Positions 46,037 to 57,400 of a stretch of DNA of 64,000 nucleotides are shown here, piece after piece. The position numbers and the translations under genes were made by a program. Position 1 is the first letter of the stretch, and every line of letters starts with the position of its first letter. Source of the stretch: Chondrosia reniformis (taxonomy: Eukaryota > Porifera > Demospongiae > Chondrillida > Chondrillidae). Under the pieces are notes generated by a model. The model was not told where the DNA came from. It worked only from the letters and a program-made list of their open reading frames with translations, and ran no database searches. Location: contig OX359201.1 of assembly GCA_947172415.1 (NCBI GenBank), positions 5,270,001-5,334,000 on the forward strand, written 5' to 3'.

Positions 46037-47761
46037 ATGATTAATCCAGATATTCCAAGTGTCCTCCATTTTAGGAAGAAGGCTGGAAATTTTAGAGAAC
46101 ATTTAGAAGGTGACCAAATGTTCTTTGATCCGGTCCCAGACTTCAGTCCTTCAGAGAGGCTTGTTGCCAGTGTTACTGAGATAGCTGATCTGCCTCCTGT
46201 GCCTTCACTTGAGCCTACTCCACAGCCCCCAACCCCTACACCAGGTCCCCATCCACCAGTGCCACCAGAACCTGCTATTCTTAGTTTAACGAGGTTCTTG
46301 GAATACCGTTTGCTGGGGTATGTTAGCAAGCATCCACGAGCAACCAAACTGGGTAGAAATATTGTTCTCATGATGATATATGCCTTTTTCATCATTCAAT
46401 TGGTTGAAACAGCTCTGGTTTCGCGTCTTCTAGAAAACAAAGTTTCTTTTCCATCCAAGTGCTACCACAGTGGCCTTGCCTTTGTGCTAACAGTAACATT
46501 ATGTTCTCTGACCCGTTGTCTCTTTCCTCTTGTGCTGAGCATGAATTTTCAACATGTAATCAGTAAAAGGTTCATGAAAGGACAGTTCTTCGATGATCAG
46601 TCGCACAAAACATTTATTTGGGAAATTGAGCAAGAAAAGAACTTTGATGTTGTGAGAAAAGTCATCTATCTGTTTGGAGACGAGCTACTTGCCATGGCGG
46701 TCAAGAGCAAAAAGGACATCAAAGTGTTGTTGACCCATTTACGGAAGGAGTTTGAGGCAGACATGCATGTGATGTGCATCACGTCGATCCTTGAAGGAGT
46801 AATACTGACATTAGGAACAATGTCTCTTGGAGCTTTGGAATACTCAGTGGCAGATATACCTAACAAAATGACAATGAATGGAACAAATATTTTGAAACTG
46901 TTTGACATTGCATCCTGCCTTTTCTTGAACATATTTGGTGGTCTGATGTTGTCCATCTTTTTCTTTGAATTTAAAATCAAATTTCTCATTTCTTCCATCA
47001 TCAATGCTGAATCGCTTAGCTGCAAGCATAAGGAGATTGATACTAAAGCTAAGCTGAATGACGATTTGAAAAAGAAATCAATGTTTATGGTTGATGCTAT
47101 ATCATCCAACTGGTGTTTTGTGGAGATCCTCCTTTATCTTGGCTGTGCATTTTATTCCGTCTTGCTAGTGATTGCATCAGCCTCTGGCTTGCCTCTCAGT
47201 TGCGGTATAGTCATGGAGAAGGCAGATTTCTACGAAGAATTGCAAGTCCACTGGCTTTGGACAGTTATACTCATCACCTTCTTCCATTTGTTGGCCACCT
47301 CTATATTTGCCATACCACTCGTGCGTCCAGTTGGTATCATCTTGGAAGTGGCTGGAATTCTGTTTCTTTATGTGACCTTTGAAGGCAGCGCGACCTCCTT
47401 CACAAGATACATGCAGATCCTTTATGCCATCTTCCCCCTGTGCTACATCTTTTGGCATCAGGTAGTGACTATTGTCCACGAGTTTGCCTTTGCCTACTGC
47501 GCCAAGGGCTTCATATATGCCCATGTTCGCAGACTGGCCTTCTGTATCACACTGTTGATGGCCATGATTGTTGCAGTTGGGTTTAGCATATACAATGAAT
47601 ACTTACTCCTGGGCATGCAAGGAAGTGATTCCTTTGATAGGAACACTCCTCAGAAAACCTTTAATCGCATTTGTGACACGGGTGCTGGCATCTTTTCGGA
47701 ATATTGTATATGTAATAGTGACAGAGATCCATTTTGCTCTTGTCTCTCAAAGCAGATTTAA
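46037..47761 (+). CDS. Multi-pass membrane protein, paralogue B (death domain lost)
   Basis: The first ATG in the open frame is at 46037, giving 574 residues; the frame is open further upstream without an ATG. From the Pro-rich linker on it is nearly identical to paralogue A: same membrane helices, same SGLPLSCG, same C-terminal Cys tail, with scattered substitutions (for example Tyr to His in the CYIFWYQ helix). The N-terminus keeps only APMINPD from before A's death domain and then joins straight to FRKKAG from its end, so the domain itself is deleted. A frameshifted death-domain piece lies just upstream at 45636-45907. It may be translated as a membrane-only protein or be decaying. Confidence 0.68.
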   Translation: MINPDIPSVLHFRKKAGNFREHLEGDQMFFDPVPDFSPSERLVASVTEIADLPPVPSLEPTPQPPTPTPGPHPPVPPEPAILSLTRFLEYRLLGYVSKHPRATKLGRNIVLMMIYAFFIIQLVETALVSRLLENKVSFPSKCYHSGLAFVLTVTLCSLTRCLFPLVLSMNFQHVISKRFMKGQFFDDQSHKTFIWEIEQEKNFDVVRKVIYLFGDELLAMAVKSKKDIKVLLTHLRKEFEADMHVMCITSILEGVILTLGTMSLGALEYSVADIPNKMTMNGTNILKLFDIASCLFLNIFGGLMLSIFFFEFKIKFLISSIINAESLSCKHKEIDTKAKLNDDLKKKSMFMVDAISSNWCFVEILLYLGCAFYSVLLVIASASGLPLSCGIVMEKADFYEELQVHWLWTVILITFFHLLATSIFAIPLVRPVGIILEVAGILFLYVTFEGSATSFTRYMQILYAIFPLCYIFWHQVVTIVHEFAFAYCAKGFIYAHVRRLAFCITLLMAMIVAVGFSIYNEYLLLGMQGSDSFDRNTPQKTFNRICDTGAGIFSEYCICNSDRDPFCSCLSKQI

Positions 47762-48051
47762 CTATGATTAAGACTGTTGGACAATTTTTATTATAATAAT
47801 GAATTCAAAACTTATTTGCGTGATAATAATTTTATAAGTTTTTGTACTAATTTGTAGATATGATTAATTACTGTGCAATTTCATATGTACGACTCCTGTA
47901 TATATGTTCAGCCATCTCCAATTGTGGTCTAACAGGTATGCAACGTATTTCGCATATGTTACGCGCCAGCTCTTATACGAGAAGTGCTTGGAGATATGCG
48001 GTCAGGTGAACGGATAAAGTCGACCTACCTAATATAGTTTGCCTGTGAGCC

Positions 48052-49277
48052 ATGGCTAGCTATAGCGGAGTAAACGTAACCAGCATTTTGAGAAAAAAAA
48101 ATTTCTTGGCTGACGAAGAATTTGGCCATTAAATGTATTCTTTCAGAGCTTTTTAGTAGTTATTTAATTGATTTGGATCTTTTGAGGGAATTGGAAGCCT
48201 GTCAGTCCTCAGAAGCGGCAAAGAAATTTTGCACTCACCTTATTGAGAGAGCTACACCAGAAAACTTTGACACCTTCATCGATATTCTGAGAGAGAGCTA
48301 CCCTGACTGCCCAAAGCATAAAGATGTCGTAGAAAAACTTGAAGCAGAATTAGGAGCAGGTATTTATGACCTGTGGTGTACTCTATATATTTAGTAAATT
48401 TTGGTTTTATTCAAATTCCCATGTAGGTATAAAGACAATTTGTCCCGAATCTAGGCCTATACAGCTGCAAGATTTAGCTTATAATAAAGATAATTATAAA
48501 TGTAGTTTGATAGGTCATTTAAGATCAGAGCAATGCAATGCAGAGGATGTCCTGAAATCTCTTTATGTTGGACCATACACCATAATCGTGCAACTTTTGA
48601 ATCCCCATCTCACTAAAACCCAAGAGATTGTCAATCAATTAATCTCACTTGGTAGAATTGAAGATAAGAAATCAGAGGAAGTTAACCAAAGAAATTCTGT
48701 TGCCGAGCTTTCCAAGTATTTAGAGTTAGATAAGAAGTGGAATGATTTATCATGCTTGTACAACCTGATCTCTTGCCTCTATGTGCCAAATAAGGAAATG
48801 TACCATGAAGCATTTGAACTGCTAGATCACTATAATGAACACTTAATTGCTTACCGATACGTTATTGCTGCAGTAAAGAAGAGGCTTAAAGCACTACGTC
48901 GATCAAGTTGTCCTCCACCAAAAGAAGGTATGATTAAAGTGGAAATAACTGTCAGAGACAGCATTTCTGAGCTGACCTACAAAGACTGCCTGGATCTTTG
49001 GAGGATGATACTGGTGGAAGGAGCCGGCATACCTAGAGATGAGATAATTTGGGGATCTGCAAGGACTACACAGAGCACCACAGTCACCTTTTATGTCTCA
49101 CAGGTGTATAAGCAGGCAATAATTGTTACAGTAACAAGGGGATCAACACTTTGGGCAATGCTGGATTTAGGAGTGATCAAAGTAGCTATTCCTGGCATAG
49201 TTGAATTTTGCATCAATTGGAGTATGGCCAGCAGCTATATCAAACAGGCATTGCTATCTGTGAGGAAGATCTTATGA
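48052..49277 (+). pseudogene. CARD gene, copy 2 (frameshifted CARD exon)
   Basis: Second copy of 43471-44707. Exon 1 has a run of nine A where copy 1 has AAAAACA, a net +1 change, so translation from the ATG at 48052 stops after about 26 codons. The remaining CARD sequence lies open in another frame without an ATG. Exon 2 (from 48427) is open to 49277 and has CGA where copy 1 has the TGA stop. At the end TCTGTGAGG replaces TCTGAGG (+2), giving a TGA at 49275-49277. The matching third exon lies near 49470. The two copies are thus damaged at different places. Confidence 0.7.
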
Positions 49278-50216
49278 AAAATACAAAGGTTAGACTGTAA
49301 AACAATTAAGAATTACATATCACTTTATGGTTTTTGATATGATTGTGGTTTGAATATCACTTCCATTATTGATAAACGTACTTGACATACATACTGTATT
49401 TGAGCCATGTGTATTTCCATACAGCCAATAACTATGTAGATATATCTGTCTTTATTACTATTTTTGCAGCTGTCAAATATTAGGAGATTCTATGATTCCT
49501 ATGGATCTCCCCGAAGTGTTTATATATCTGTCTCTTGCACCAGTAAGTATATAGGATACAAATAGCTACTTAAAATAGTCTGCATTTACATTACCAGAAT
49601 TTCTGATGTAAAAATATGTTTATGCAGATACAGATGTTATGTTTTGCTCATCATCGGAGAAACTTGAAAATTTTTAGGGCTTTGCCAAAAATGTAACAGC
49701 TCTACATTACAAGTATCCATTCTGTTATGGGAATTTATAAACTTTTTATTATGGCTTGATTGTATATACACATTTGAAGCTGTATACACTACAGACTACC
49801 AATTGTGGGCATAAGTTCAGCAAATCCCAGACTAAATAGTGAGATACCTCCATGGATACAGTTTACCACATGTAGATAAATGGTCCTAGGAATTAAAATG
49901 AAAAATTTATAATTGGCCTCTAGATATGCACTTATTCCCAAGTATTTTCATGACAGAGACATGCTGGTATACCTAGGTTGCAACAGCTAGAAATATGCAG
50001 GTTTCACTGTAGTAAAGATAGCTTCAAATGTGTTTTCAAGCATTATGGTGGAAATTCCATCTGCAAGTATTAACAAGTGTCTGTGTCCCAGGCAGCCTCT
50101 CTTAAAGGAAGTCTCCCTTATCAAAGTCCCAAGTAGTTTACTGTAGAGTACATATATTGCATATAAATATATAAATATATAAATATTCATTTCATATAAT
50201 ATGTACGTACATATAA

Positions 50217-50565
50217 ATGTCTCTATTTTCACCACTATTAGATAATGACTCAAGATCAGAATGCCATAAATTCACTTCTATGGACCAGCTACCAATTGTT
50301 GCACCTACAAAGATAATTAGACGAAAGACAAGTCCTAGAGTTTCAGAGATTATGTCGCATTTGTATCAAGGACTAGACCCCAAAGAGCAGATCTACCAAC
50401 TCTTTTTGAAATGGTTTGAAATGAGCGAGATTGAAGATTACACATATGACACCTTAATGAAAGCAGCAGGGACATTAAAGCACGCCTGTTGGCCGATTAC
50501 TTCAAAGAGAAAGCAAGAGTGGAGGAAAACAAAACCTTTGATCTGTCCCCTTCCCCATTGGAAAG
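50217..50565 (+). pseudogene. Death-domain fragment, duplicate of 45636-45984
   Basis: Identical or nearly so to 45636-45984, with the same internal frameshift near 50477. It is cut at the duplication junction and no membrane part follows, so it is an orphan fragment. Confidence 0.7.
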
Positions 50566-53500
50566 CCTATAATAATATAGATCATTATATGTACCAATCT
50601 CATCAATTATCAGTTATCAACAAACTGCAGCTGGGATTGACAATTATGAATTACAATTGTACATGTATATTAATAAAATTAAAAAAATGTTCAAATTGAA
50701 GCTCTTAAATTAGTTCTATAGCTTTGTTTCTTCTCCTTTTGAGTGGCTACTAAATTGTCGCTAGTACTTCGTTTTGCATCACTTTACTGAATGTAAAGAT
50801 GATCCCAGGGCACACCACGTGGAGGTAGAAGTACTTCGTGCCCCAAATGGCCTCCGGTTTCTCAACTCTGTTTGACACTTCCACTACTTGCGTCGTAAGA
50901 GAAGTTGCTCGGGAACGGTCCGGCGTACCTGACCGACCTGTGACCAGTTACTAGACTTGCACTGCCTCACGCTACGGACAGAACAAGCCCGACCCTGGCG
51001 GACCACAAACTCCCACCAATGAGAATCATCATGTGCACACAACGCAGCTTGAGAGCACTGTACACAGACTTTAGCTCATTAGGATCGGCCAGGATGCTTT
51101 AGAGTAGGGACCCATCGATGAACTACAAGAAAGAATTAGATAATACATAATTACCAGCATATATATAGACGTACATATACGGACATAAAGATTGAGCACA
51201 TGCGCATGCATGTAAAATTCCAAATGCAAATGCAAATGCTTCCAAACCAACCTGATGTGGCAGCCTACAATAGCTTCCTGACCGACTACGTAGTGGCACT
51301 GGACCACACCAACCTCCAGGTACGGGTCGTATAGCAAGAATCCGCAAGTGCCAATTTAACACACAAGCAGGATTAATAGTGAGATACATCTCCAGGCACT
51401 AACCCATTGGTAGAGAGACCACCCCACTATACGAACACCGATGACCCTTCGGATAGGCATGTACCATTACTCGTACTCCAAGAATGGTTGGCGCATCGAT
51501 CCACACCAAAGTAGACCTCCAGAGTTGATAGCCCGGAGGCCAAAGACTGAAAATTTGTTCGACTATTTATTAGAAATTGTCGGCGGGAAACCTCCTGCAC
51601 TTGGCGGAAAATCGTGGAAGCTAAATTTTGTTTTTTGTTTTCGATGTCATGTTCGAGAACAATAGATAGCATCACGTCAGCATGTAGTACATGACCCGGA
51701 ATATTCAACAAGTCTTTAATTATTGTACATGTTATATTTAATTAAGACACGAAAACATGCATGGCTATCCAGCGAAGCAAATCATAGCATGTCAGTGACC
51801 CCTATGTATAGAAGTGCTTAATTAAAAACAAACTATCAATCTCTTAATGAACATTTAATTGTTTCAGCAGTAATCGCTTTGTTTTAAACATATGCATAAG
51901 CTCATGAATTGACAATGACATATCAAGCGGCATGTTTCATGCACAATTAAGACATTGAGAATAAAGGATAAGTATTTCGAGTTTAAAAACCCCCGCACCC
52001 CCTAAAAATCACAGGTATTAATGGATCTTTATTATATGTACATATACGTAGCTAAATCATTATGCCACAAGTTTGCACGTTACAGGCTATAACCTATTGT
52101 CAGTACTAAAATTATACAACATTTTTGTACTGACACAATGATGCGAATGATTGTTGCTCAATCCAAAATGGCCGTTGCTAAATGAGAAACTTCTGCGTTG
52201 TACGAACATGCCTTAAGCTACACTGATTGGTAGGTCATCTTGTTTAGGGAATCAGACAAACTCTATAGCCGCTTTAAATGAAGTCAAGTTATGAATATAT
52301 AACATATTAGCTCTTTATACCTCTAGTAAGAATGCTTCTTGTGAAGTGTAAGTTTTGTACTTCAGGTAAACTAACATTTATTCACATGCTTGTGTAGCCT
52401 ATTGCTGTGGCTATATTCATATGATCTATTTACAGAAAAATTGTCATGGACATCAAATGTCAGTTACCTAGCAACATGTCCAATTAGAAAAGATCATTTG
52501 GGGTGTAGTAAAAGTGCTCTGGCAATGTGTAAGTGTAGCAATTTTAACTTGTCTTAAACTGTTATATATACTGTTTGCTTCTGTATAGCCTACCTACACT
52601 TTTATATATAATAGAAAAGTCTCCATAACAACCTCCTAGCAACCATTCTATTGAAATTTAAAATAATTTCTCTTACTGGTAGAACAAACTTCACAATGTG
52701 TACATCTTGTTTAACTTACATTTTACATAAAAAAAGTCTCCATAACAACCAGGTGCAGTTCCCTGGCAACCATTCAATTGGAAATAAAGTAATCAATTGT
52801 TCATGTGGCTCTCACTTGTAGAACAAACTTCACACATTTAGGTCAAGTGGTACTTTCACCTTGTCAGCTGATCCTAATTGAGATCAGGCAGTTTCTCCAA
52901 AATCATTTTTAGTGGATGTACATAAAAAACACTTTAATTTGTTATATCTAAAAGTGATGTAATACTTCATGTACATATCCTTTTACAGGACCTATCTGTG
53001 ACTGCTATATGTAGAAAAATACGTTGTAGATTTTATCATTGACACTTTAATTTTTATCCAACTGTTTCACTGTAACAGCACATGACAGTGGTTGATGCAT
53101 TAACATGTTTTGGCAGGATTTATAATCCCTTAAACTATAACAAAAATACAGTGCTCACATGCATTATATTTGTAAATACAGTTCTACTGACATTAATAAC
53201 TGTATTATTCACTGTAGTCAATGCTCCAGAAATTACTAAGAAACCAAAAAGATCTAATTTATAGACATAGTTTTTATTTTGATCTTATAAATGTCTATGG
53301 GACTAATGGTCACATCAATTAGCTAACACCAATTGAATTGATATATGGATTGTACTTTAGTGAGTACAAACTATATACATGTAAAACAAGGAGCATCTGT
53401 TGGTGGATGGAGTTAGAGAGGAGTAATGTGGATATGAAGATGTACAGAAATAAGGATAATCTCACAGAGAAGGAATTGTTGAAGGCAGTCAAGACAAGTA

Positions 53501-54461
53501 GGGCAAGTGATACAGGTAAAGTAAAGGAAGACTTAGAAAGCATTGGACGCGTTTTTCATTGTAGCATTAATAAAAATAACATAGATTTAACTACAAAAGC
53601 CTAAAAAATCATTGATGCATATCTCAATCCAGACCAAGTACATTTTCAGCCATATTTATTCCTAGTTTCCCTTTATTTCTATAGAACTAGCTATAGCAGG
53701 AGATTGTATGAAATACACATTTGGGATTCCTTTGGTTATAACCTACTTTCATTTAATTAATTAATTTAAAAATCTTAAAACTTTGTCTCTATTCTGTAGC
53801 TCTCAGCTAATGTTATTCAGCTAAACAGAAAGTGGTGTTGCTCAGCTTGAGAGCCCTTAAACCATTTATCTCAGTTCTCTATCTCAATATTAATCAAGGT
53901 CTCCTGCCCTGGAGTAGTCTGATGAAATGAGACCCTTTCATTGTGCAATCACCGCTTTTATCAGACTAGCCCTGGAGTGGTATCTGATTGTTATGATGTA
54001 ACTGTCAAAATATTTGTTTTAAAGTGGAGTTTGTTTGTGTTATTATCTAAAATATTAAAAATGTATCATTTAAATACATTGAAATACAAGTGATTTGCAA
54101 GTGCTACATGATGTACAGTGAAGTGTAGGTATTTAAATATTAGACTGAATCAGTGAAAGGCCAAAGAGACTGGAAGTGCAAAAAATACTTGGTTAGTGAG
54201 TATATATATGTCTATAATTGCATGTGTATGTACATTAATGACCTTTCCTGCTTATAGTAGTCTCATTGTCCAACTGTAGTGTCTGACTAGTCTGTGTTGT
54301 AATGATATTATCATGATATTAAAATACTTTGAATGGCAGGAATAAATTGCTAGTGATTCCTCAATATCAATACTGATGATGTACATAGTCCCGATCTAAC
54401 AGCAGTTAATCCCGATTGTAATTTACCATCTCGGAGTGGGATCCCAACCTTCAAGCTAGCG
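50566..54461. other. Intergenic stretch without a recognised gene
   Basis: 3.9 kb. Positions about 50750-51450 are clearly richer in G+C than their surroundings and hold short open stretches on both strands (for example PDVAAYNSFLTDYVVALDH on + near 51245, followed by a gt), but no family. 53395-53520 (+) holds an exon-like piece (LTEKELLKAVKTSRASD then gtaaag). Two related 110-120 bp segments lie at 52614-52850. The rest is AT-rich. No start, stop and splice set could be joined into a gene. Confidence 0.45.
52614..52850. repeat. Imperfect two-copy direct repeat
   Basis: Each copy carries aaagtctccataacaacc, ggcaaccattc or agcaaccattc, and tagaacaaacttcacaatg or tagaacaaacttcacacat in the same order, about 118 bp apart. 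Confidence 0.7.
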
Positions 54462-57400
54462 ATGGTAAGCCTAATTTATAATTTTGAATAACAATATTTG
54501 TTTACCTAACTGTGGCAGTTCTGAGGCTATGTTTTCCAAACAAAGTGGCCATTTAGGTTAGGTTAGTTAGAGTTACTTATGGTTAAAACACAAGGCTTTC
54601 TTACGTAATACAAGTTGCTCTACTGTAGACTAAGCGGAAGAACACAAAGCTTAAGAGCGCGAAGAAGAGGTCAAGCTCATTTCCCACATCACTAAAAACC
54701 TTGATGGTTCAGGAAAGGGATTTAAAGGACATCGCTGCTTGCTTGACGCACAAAGTTTGGAAGCGCCTTGCTAGGACGATAGGCGTTAAGGATCGAGATA
54801 TTGAAGATATTGAGGAGAAAGAAAATGACCCGAGCGAAAAACGATATCAGATGATTCGTCGGTGGTGGGACGGCCAGGATCAGCCACTCTTTTGGACTCT
54901 GTATTCTGCGGCGAAAGGGAAGTTGCAAAACGTTCAATTAGCAAAGAAAATACAAGGCGTTGCGCAAAAAACACATCTTCTTGCTTCCGACGATGATAGT
55001 GGTAAGTCACGACAAGTGTATGTTGTACACAAGTACACGTACAGCTTTGTGCCTCTATTGTGACGCCATTTTACTACATTTGAACAGTAGATACAGACAT
55101 CTTAATTATCAGATACTCAGAAGCCATCCAGGAAGAGTGGAATTTAAGGGTTTAGATTAAATTGTTTTGGAGAAGGCCTGATGTTGAATATTTATTTCCC
55201 AGGCCAGTTTTGGAGGCCTGCCCAATCCCTTAGACTGATTAATTAGGCATCTACTTGTTATGCTTTTTCTACCAATTATTCTTTTAAGTTTTTATACCAA
55301 ATATGCACAATAACTACCCCCTATTATGCCACATTGCTCTTTATAAATCATAAATGTAACTAAGTTAGGTTTTGTACTGATACAACACTACTAAGATCTG
55401 CCAATTTTAGCTCAGCCGTAGGACACTAAAAATGTTGAAAATTCTCTGAAGAATCAGTAAATATTTAAATAGCACTCCTCAACAGAATAATATCAATTTT
55501 TGATGCAGTTAGAATGTAAACTTGAAGGGACAGATAGTATATTGAAGCCAACTACCTCTCTGTAGTAAGGTAACTTTAGAGTAGGTATGTGTTTTGTTAT
55601 CTTTGGTAAGCTACTAATTGTAACCCCATAGTATCATCCAAAATTCTTGTAATGCTTAGACGCCCACATAGTGGATAGAAAAGGACTTACCATTAAATTT
55701 TCGTTTCAGTTAAAATGTAAACTTGAAGGCCCAGATAGTATATTGAGGCTCTGTAGCCCAGATAGTATATTGTGGCCAACTACCTACGTATCTGTAGCTA
55801 CTAATTGCAATCTTCTTGTAACGCTTAGACACCCACACAACAGATAGAAAAGGACTAACTAAACAGTTTTCCATTGATGAGGAAAGTGAGGAATATGAAG
55901 AGGAAGTAACTGAAGATTTTTCAGAAGCAGAGTCTCTTAAAAATCAACAAACTGGTACTCCTAAGCGTTTGAGTATTGCAAGCACAATGCCAGATTCAGA
56001 CACTGAAGGTAAGCAATATGAAGATATAATTGGAGAAGTAAATTACTTTGCGTAGGCTTTAGTACAATTTACTCCTTCACTTCAAAGATGTGATGGCAAG
56101 ATCTGGTGGAATATCCACTGGCTGATACTCACACTGGAGGAAATTGACATTTGAAGCTTTTAAAACACCTGCAAATAATAACTTTTTTGTAGCTAGCATA
56201 ATAGGGGAAACACGAAGGAGGCATTGCTGTGGAAATTGTAGCTCATTGGCAGAGCACTGGTGGTCATAACCAGCTGTCTTGGGTTTAATTCCCGGCAATT
56301 GCTTCTTTCATGTTTTCCCTTTTCATGATATTTGAGGATGATTGTAGTTACTTGTGGTTGGATTATTATTTCAATTAGTGAAAGGACTTATTTTAATAGG
56401 CCCCTTCTTTGCAATCCTTTTTCCTCATGTTGTAGAACTGTTTCTGTAAAAGAAACATAATAGGATGTTTTAAGCACACTGACTGGAGGTTAATAATAAC
56501 CTTTTTCTCTGCCACATTGTGAGGTATTATGATAGAATATCTTTTTTGCAGTATATCAGACATCTGTAATGTCTACAAAGAAGAGTGTGTCTCTTCCGCT
56601 TGGCTCTCCACCGAAATTAACAGAAGATGCTAGATCTAATTCTGCCCCCAATGCATGCAAGCATGAAAACAAAGACGATGAATCTATTCTTGGTAAGAAA
56701 TTCTTGCCACAGAATAAGGATTTTCTGAATACATCTTTAGATGGTTCATCTTTTTACCTCTTTGAACATCTACAGATGCAGGTTTACTTACTCTTTTGTC
56801 AACATTGCTTAATGAGATCTGGAGCTTCTTTTAGTATGTATATTGGGTTGTCATTTAAATAATGGGGTGAATTAAGAAGATTGTAGGGGGGTTGGTTACA
56901 TTGGATTGTGATAGTCTAAGAAAAAAAGTATAAGGTGGTTTGGCTAGTGATTTGCTAAAAGTCTAATACGTATGTATACCACAAACTCAAACTAAAAGGG
57001 GTTGTATCAGGACCCTAAGCACCCCTCCCTATCCACCACTGCTTAAGTTTTTATATTAGAGTGTCATCAACTATCTATAACAGTTACTTACAATTTATAT
57101 TGTACACACATGATGATTGGTATACTAATGCATTTGCTACTCTGTCTTATAGAAAATGAAAATAATGATAAATTTGAAAGATTGTCAAGTGAGGACGTAC
57201 AATGGTTGACATCAGACATACAGTCCAACAAAATCTGCTGGATTCTTGATCAAATGAATGATAAGAGAGCTGTCTTCTATGTCCTATTCTTTGTTATTAT
57301 TTTGTTTGAGTTGGCACTGTGTTTGAAGTACTTCTTCTCCAATTCTGATTGCTCAATCCAAGTTTCTAGCAGCAGACACTCGTGGCAAGTCAAGTGTGTC

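Larger units (their letters stand above)
45985..50565 (+). repeat. Tandem segmental duplication, unit 2
   Basis: Second copy of the 4,581-bp unit; detectable match 46096-50565 against 41515-45984. The right junction is sharp: after gaaagcct the copies diverge (catacaattg at 45985, ataataatatag at 50566). Confidence 0.9.

Noticed and set aside
56231..56305. Functional tRNA gene
   Set aside because: The acceptor stem does not pair well and the anticodon loop is irregular. A second copy with the same tail shows it is a SINE.
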